This document shows, in pieces, positions 21,631 to 25,448 of a stretch of DNA of 25,448 nucleotides. Numbering within the stretch: position 1 is the stretch's first letter; each line of letters starts with the position of its first letter. Source of the stretch: CAYYNP01 sp964472545 (GTDB lineage: Bacteria > Planctomycetota > Planctomycetia > Pirellulales > Thermoguttaceae); the NCBI GenBank assembly GCA_964472545.1, contig CAYYNP010000132.1, positions 1 through 25,448 of the forward strand, written 5' to 3'. The position numbers and the translations under genes are program-made. The notes under the pieces are model-generated. The model did no database searches. It saw only the letters and a list, made by a program, of their open reading frames with translations, and was not told where the DNA came from.

Positions 21631-22140
21631 TCAATCGTATTTGACGTTGGGCAGGATTGTGATTTCGTGGTCCGTGGTCAACAAAAACGGGGGAGGCTCT
21701 CTCTGTCGAGATGCCCCCAGCGGCTTCGCTTGCGCGAATTTGCGAGTCATCTCAGGCGACAGCCGCGGCGGTTCGGCCGGTTCCGCGCGTGGATCCGCCC
21801 GCTCGACCTCCGGTGCCGTGTTGTTGGGCTGCGGCGGAGCGCGCATCGGTCCGTCGGTGCTTTCGGTTGCCGCGGCAGACGGAGAATCCGCACCGGCGTC
21901 GCCGAGCGGATCCGCCGGCAATGGTGCCGTCATTCGCCCGAGGAGGAATCCCGCAAACAGACAGACGGCCGCACACCCGGCCAGCACGGCTCCCAAACGC
22001 TTTGTCCGCGACCGGCCGGGGCCGTGAATTTGCCGAAGAGGGGGCTCGGCAATCGCGTGAATTTGCCGAATCCGTTCGCCTAACTCGGGCGACGGCCGTT
22101 CGGTGGCCATTTCTCGCAGCATCTGCTCAAGATCGGTCAT
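21631..22140 (-). CDS. Single-pass membrane protein, putative anti-sigma factor
   Basis: 169 aa. A short cytoplasmic helix region (MTDLEQMLREMATERPSPEL) is followed by a basic stretch and one membrane helix (RLGAVLAGCAAVCLFAGFLL, about 48-68) and a Pro/Ala-rich extracytoplasmic part of about 100 residues ending HEITILPNVKYD. The ATG overlaps the sigma stop codon by one base (TAATG), strongly suggesting translational coupling. The zinc-binding HxxxCxxC motif of classic ZAS anti-sigma factors is absent, so the anti-sigma role rests on gene order and topology. Confidence 0.6.
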   Translation of the reverse strand: MTDLEQMLREMATERPSPELGERIRQIHAIAEPPLRQIHGPGRSRTKRLGAVLAGCAAVCLFAGFLLGRMTAPLPADPLGDAGADSPSAAATESTDGPMRAPPQPNNTAPEVERADPRAEPAEPPRLSPEMTRKFAQAKPLGASRQREPPPFLLTTDHEITILPNVKYD

Positions 22141-22673
22141 TATGGCAACTCTCCAATCTCGGCGCGAGCAAGGGCTCGCCGTATCTTCTCCAGACCGCGC
22201 CGGTATTGCGAAGCAACGGTCCCCATCGGGCGACCGACAACCTCCGCAATCTCCTGGAACGTCAGGTCCGCGTGAAGGTGCATCACGATCACTTCGCGCT
22301 CCGTCTCATTCACTTCCTGTAAGGCACTCTCGAGAACCGCCTTCAGTTCGGCGTGTTCCAGACGCCGGCTCGCCTCGTCCGCGACGTCGGCGGGCTGATC
22401 CGTAAGCGGCAGCGCCCGGTCGGGCTCACCTGCTCGTCGGCGGCCGCGCACGATCATCCGCGCAGAATTGCGGACCGCCTGGAACACGTAGGTCTTCGCG
22501 TTCTGCGCGCAGCGCGAACGCGAATACAAACCAAGGAAGGCGTCCTGAATAGCGTCCTCGGCCAGTTCGCGCCGCCCGGTGACGGCCATCGCGACGGCAA
22601 ACAGTTGGTCCCCATGGGCCCTGTAAACGTCGATCCACGAGACCCGTGTTTGCGCGTCGGTCATGATGCTCAT
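22140..22673 (-). CDS. ECF-family RNA polymerase sigma factor
   Basis: 177 aa, typical ECF length. Region 2 spans about 15-78 (RRELAEDAIQDAFLGLYSRS, then TYVFQAVRNSARMIVRGRRR) and region 4 about 110-168, with the helix-turn-helix LTFQEIAEVVGRPMGTVASQ followed by YRRGLEKIRRAL. It would direct polymerase to a dedicated promoter set, probably in response to an envelope signal passed through the co-transcribed membrane and PDZ proteins. ATG codons at 22673 and 22664 are both possible; neither has a strong ribosome site. The upstream region is shared with the divergent SASA gene. Confidence 0.92.
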   Translation of the reverse strand: MSIMTDAQTRVSWIDVYRAHGDQLFAVAMAVTGRRELAEDAIQDAFLGLYSRSRCAQNAKTYVFQAVRNSARMIVRGRRRAGEPDRALPLTDQPADVADEASRRLEHAELKAVLESALQEVNETEREVIVMHLHADLTFQEIAEVVGRPMGTVASQYRRGLEKIRRALARAEIGELP

Positions 22674-22878
22674 TCACACGGTCGGTTCCAGCCACCCGCG
22701 TGTCCACCAACGTGATGCAGCCCTCAGGTTGAATTATGCACACGAATCGAGCGGTTTTGCGAGATCAAACGAAGATTCCGACGCGGAATCGGCGTCGCGC
22801 GTGGTACCGGTTCACGAACGTCTAACAGCAGGTGTTACCCACCGTCAACGCCGGCAAACTGCCGGCCTGCGGCAAGAA

Positions 22879-22907
22879 TTGACCTCCCGGCGGGGGTAAA
22901 CTATACT
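22879..22907 (+). promoter_or_regulatory. Sigma-70 promoter of the SASA esterase gene
   Basis: TTGACC at 22879-22884 and TATACT at 22902-22907 are 17 nt apart, near-consensus -35 and -10 elements. The expected start site is near 22914, giving a leader of about 57 nt to the ATG at 22971. A dyad GCCGGCAAACTGCCGGC lies just upstream (about 22851-22867). Confidence 0.6.
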
Positions 22908-22970
22908 CGCACGACGTACATCGACACCGCCGGAAACGTGCCTTTCCCCTTCCCATTGAGGAACCCGAAC

Positions 22971-23666
22971 ATGCGCCGAAACTCGCACCACCTACTGCCG
23001 TTGCTCTCCTGCTGCCTCGTCTTGCTGCTGGCCGCCTCGGCCGTCGCCGAGGGCAAGGTGCGGCTGTTCATCCTCTCGGGTCAGTCGAACATGGCCGGGC
23101 TGCCGCCGGAGGTCTCGTTTACGCCGACGGTCAAAGAGGCCTACGCCGACGACGAGGTGATCGTGGTCAAGGACGCCCGGGGCGGACAGCCGATTCGGCA
23201 GTGGTACAAGCAGTGGAAACCGGCCAATGCCGCGGCCGATGCCCCGGCTGCCGAGAATCAGGGCCAGCTCTACGACCGCCTGATGACCAAAGTCAACGCG
23301 GCCATCGAGGGCAAGAAGATCGACACGATCTCGTTCGTCTGGATGCAAGGCGAACGCGACGCCAAGGAAGGCCACTCGGCCGTCTACGCCGCCAGCCTCA
23401 AGGGCCTGATCGGGCAGCTTCGCAAGGACCTCAAGCGCGACGACATTACCGTGGTCATCGGCCGGCTGAGCGATTGCCTGAAGAACAACGCTCACTGGGA
23501 CGGCGTGCGTGCGGCACAAGTCAAAGTGGCCGAGGACGATCCGTTGGGCGGCTGGGTCGATACCGACGACCTGAACGGCCCCAATGACGGACTCCACTAC
23601 GACAAACCCGGCTACGCGGAACTCGGCAAGCGGTTTGCTGAGAAGACGATCGAGTTGTTGAAGTAG
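22971..23666 (+). CDS. Secreted SASA-type SGNH esterase (sialate O-acetylesterase-like)
   Basis: 231 aa from the ATG at 22971, chosen because GAGGAA lies about 9 nt upstream and a signal peptide follows (LLPLLSCCLVLLLAASAVA, then EGK); the frame extends upstream to 22938. The SGNH blocks are clear: FILSGQSNMAG with catalytic Ser39, the glycine block (ARGGQPI), FVWMQGERDA, and NDGLHYDKPGYAELG with Asp206 and His209. Members remove acetyl groups from sugars such as sialic acid or xylan (PF03629; many are CE6-like). In planctomycetes these are usually exported helpers of polysaccharide breakdown. It has its own promoter and is followed about 220 bases later by the ThuA-like gene on the same strand. 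Confidence 0.88.
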   Translation: MRRNSHHLLPLLSCCLVLLLAASAVAEGKVRLFILSGQSNMAGLPPEVSFTPTVKEAYADDEVIVVKDARGGQPIRQWYKQWKPANAAADAPAAENQGQLYDRLMTKVNAAIEGKKIDTISFVWMQGERDAKEGHSAVYAASLKGLIGQLRKDLKRDDITVVIGRLSDCLKNNAHWDGVRAAQVKVAEDDPLGGWVDTDDLNGPNDGLHYDKPGYAELGKRFAEKTIELLK

Positions 23667-23883
23667 GCGGGGCTCGCAGCCTGTTGGTAGCACACCGCGT
23701 GGACGGCTCTCTTCACTATTCACGGCTCGATCCCAAGATCCCACTGTCAAACGGAAGCACGTCAAACCGCCTACTCGGTAATGCCCGGATTGTTGGGTGC
23801 CGGACGTGCTTGAACGGCGCCGCAAAATGGCCGATAATGGATGCTGTTCTGCAAAGACACCATCCAACAAGGAGCACACCGCC

Positions 23884-24951
23884 GTGAACATGGCCCGTAA
23901 GACGAATCGTCGTTCTCATTGCATCATCCTCGGTGCCGTCTTTTTCGGGGTACTGGCTGCATCGTTGAATACGCCGTCGCCGGCCGCCCACCCCGTGCCC
24001 GAGAGTCCGCTCTGGTTGACGTACGACGGCGGCACGGGCCCCGGCAGCGGAAAACACATCGTGTTGATCGCCGCCGATCAGGAATATCGCAGCGAGCAAT
24101 CGATGCCCATGCTGGCCGCCATCCTCGCCAAGCACCACGGCTTCGACTGCACCGTGCTCTTCTCGGTCAACGAGCGCGGCGAGGCCGACCCCACACTCCC
24201 GGTCCGTTGGGAAGACAAGACCCGGAAGCACAACGTGCCGGGCCTTCGGCATCTGCAAAAGGCCGACCTGATGATCCTCTTCAGCCGTATGATTACGCTG
24301 CCGGACGATCAAATCAAGCACGTGATCGACTACCTCGACTCGGGCAAGCCGATCATCGGCATCCGCACGGCCAATCACGGCTTCCTGCAGAACTTCCCCT
24401 ACGAGATCGACGGCAAGAAGGTCCGCTTCGGCGACGACGTGCTCGGCGGGGCCTTTCGCGGCCACCACGGCAACTGGCACGCCGACTCCACCCGCGGCAT
24501 CCCGGTCGAGGCGATGAAGGATCACCCGATCCTCCGCGGCGTCGACGACGTCTGGGGCCCGTCCGACGTCTATCGCACGTATCCCAAGGGCGAGAGCCTG
24601 CCGCCGGGCTGTCAGGCCTTGCTCTACGGCCAGCCGCTGATGGGCCGCAGCCACGACGACGCCGTCAACCCGGAAAAAGAGCCCCTGCCGATCGCCTGGA
24701 CCAAGACCTGGACCGGCAGCGCCGGCCGCACGGCCCGGGTGTTCCACGTTACCATGGGCAGCGGCAAAGACTACCAAAGCGCCGGGCTGAGGCGCCTGAC
24801 TGTCAACGCCGCCTATTGGTGTCTGCGAATGGAAGACCGCATCGTGCCGACCGGTTGCGTCGACTACGTCGGCCCATATAACCCGTTGGCCAGCGGGTTC
24901 GATTACGAGAAACTCGAGGTGGTCCCCAGGAAGCCGGCGGAGTTCCGTTGA
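23884..24951 (+). CDS. Exported ThuA-like domain protein
   Basis: 355 aa from the GTG at 23884, which has AAGGAG 9 nt upstream; an ATG at 23890 is only two codons later but has worse spacing. A signal peptide follows (CIILGAVFFGVLAASLNTPS, ending near AAH). The rest is a class I glutamine amidotransferase-like ThuA fold: HIVLIAADQEYRSEQSMPML at the first strand, then KADLMILFSRMITLPDDQIK, YLDSGKPIIGIRTANHGF and, at the end, RTARVFHVTMGSGKDYQS and RRLTVNAAYW. The nucleophile-elbow cysteine of true amidotransferases is not seen (GIRTANH at that place), as usual for ThuA proteins. ThuA is linked to trehalose or other sugar metabolism; no reaction can be assigned here. Confidence 0.8.
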   Translation: MNMARKTNRRSHCIILGAVFFGVLAASLNTPSPAAHPVPESPLWLTYDGGTGPGSGKHIVLIAADQEYRSEQSMPMLAAILAKHHGFDCTVLFSVNERGEADPTLPVRWEDKTRKHNVPGLRHLQKADLMILFSRMITLPDDQIKHVIDYLDSGKPIIGIRTANHGFLQNFPYEIDGKKVRFGDDVLGGAFRGHHGNWHADSTRGIPVEAMKDHPILRGVDDVWGPSDVYRTYPKGESLPPGCQALLYGQPLMGRSHDDAVNPEKEPLPIAWTKTWTGSAGRTARVFHVTMGSGKDYQSAGLRRLTVNAAYWCLRMEDRIVPTGCVDYVGPYNPLASGFDYEKLEVVPRKPAEFR

Positions 24952-24963
24952 CCGGCAAGACAC

Positions 24964-25217
24964 GGGTGGCCCGGACGATTACTCCGCAGAAGGCTCTGCC
25001 ACTGGGATCGACTCCTTCGGAGAATTCGTCCGGGTGCGGCACGCACAAGAGGATGCGGCCGGCGGTTCGTTCCTCGTGCGGCTGCGTCGCGGGTGGCCCG
25101 GACGATTGCTCCGCGGTGGACTTCGCCACTGGGATCGACTCCTTCGGAGAATTCGTCCGGGTGCGGCACGCACAAGAGGATTCCGCCCGGCGATTCGTTC
25201 CTCGTGCGGCTGCCTCG
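24964..25217. repeat. Two tandem 127-bp twin-hairpin units
   Basis: Unit A (24964-25090) and unit B (25091-25217) are direct repeats, very similar through most of their length. Each begins GGGTGGCCCGGACGATT and holds two hairpins: CCCGGACGATTACTCCG paired with CGGAGAATTCGTCCGGG, then GCACGCACAAGAGGA paired with a diverged TCCTCGTGCGGCTGC. A third, more diverged unit of the same design is at 3415-3540. The DNA reads open in several frames because it is GC-rich, but no gene is supported. Confidence 0.85.
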
Positions 25218-25448
25218 CGGCGACGTCGTTCCGAACACGGCCAACGCGATATCAACGCCCGCCCTGCAAAGACTGCCGGGCCGCCCGCTCGCCGTGTGCG
25301 CTGGCAAGCCATCGCGGCGATTGACCCCGCGGCACGTAGACAGGATCACGGGATTGACGGGATGGACATCTGCCGCGTCAACGCAATCCCGTTAATCCTA
25401 TTATCCCGAAAAGGTCTTAACTCCCTTTCGTTTGAGGGGGCGATCGTA
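25218..25448. repeat. 3' end of window: intergenic, with GGATTGACGGGAT hairpin
   Basis: Arms 25351-25363 and 25386-25398 (13 bp, one mismatch) form a hairpin of the same word family as 15794-15869. Upstream (25218-25340) I see no gene or clear repeat. The last 40 bases are AT-richer than the surroundings (AACTCCCTTTCGTTTGAGG). Confidence 0.55.

Noticed and set aside
24964..25217. CRISPR or tandem protein repeat
   Set aside because: Only two units of 127 bp, both made of internal hairpins; no short direct repeats with unique spacers and no supported gene.
1..25448. tRNA or rRNA genes
   Set aside because: I saw no cloverleaf with TTCGA loop in a suitable context and no rRNA-like stretches; a covariance scan would be needed to exclude a divergent tRNA.

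Overview
The window is high-GC bacterial DNA that looks like a planctomycete, most likely Pirellulales-like. Four things support this: a kinase-fold protein with the planctomycete N-terminal module (WLGIAPKDQPPHHYRLLAIE), a small lipoprotein with the YYLSDDVQYFPPG motif, many secreted carbohydrate-active and DUF proteins, and intergenic gaps packed with palindromic repeats. A run of 10 Ns at 6617-6626, inside degraded G/C homopolymers, marks a scaffold join, so this is probably a draft or metagenome-derived assembly. Taxonomy is inferred from protein style only.

Layout. (1) 398-3344 (+): a tight three-gene operon encoding a single-subunit 2-hydroxyacyl-CoA dehydratase/double-cubane-type iron-sulfur protein, its ATP-dependent activase and an MBL-fold hydrolase, behind a good sigma-70-like promoter at 258-286. 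(2) 3629-8850 (-): two secreted carbohydrate-related proteins, a multidomain TIM-barrel protein and a GH172/DUF2961 protein with both catalytic glutamates. (3) 9004-12773 (-): a TfoX-like domain with a histone H1-like tail, then a large exported TPR-CHAT protein with a degenerate CHAT active site. (4) 13335-15764 (+): a small lipoprotein followed by a terminator, a small membrane protein, and a secreted gluzincin metallopeptidase. (5) 15894-18560 (-): a tiny ORF, a predicted pseudokinase, and a membrane-anchored DUF4384-like protein carrying an in-frame palindromic insertion. (6) 18571-18833: a decayed REP-associated tyrosine transposase (RAYT) between 27-bp inverted repeats. (7) 18940-20067 (+): an unknown zinc-ribbon protein. 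(8) 20525-22673 (-): an operon of ECF sigma factor, single-pass membrane protein (putative anti-sigma) and double-PDZ protein. (9) 22971-24951 (+): a SASA-type SGNH esterase and a ThuA-like protein. (10) 24964-25398: repeats.

How it fits together. The operon at 398-3344 is the most unusual metabolic locus: a low-potential Fe-S electron-transfer system with only one dehydratase-type subunit. The secreted glycosidase-like, GH172, SASA and ThuA proteins fit the polysaccharide-degrading lifestyle of planctomycetes. The other conspicuous layer is structural. Nearly every sizeable gap carries its own palindrome family: twin hairpins, GGGTGGCTGGGG elements, a MITE-like element with 25-bp ends, GTAGGGTGC elements, and GGATTGACGGGAT hairpins. 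One palindrome lies inside a gene and one pair brackets a transposase relic. This suggests past or ongoing REP/RAYT-type mobility.
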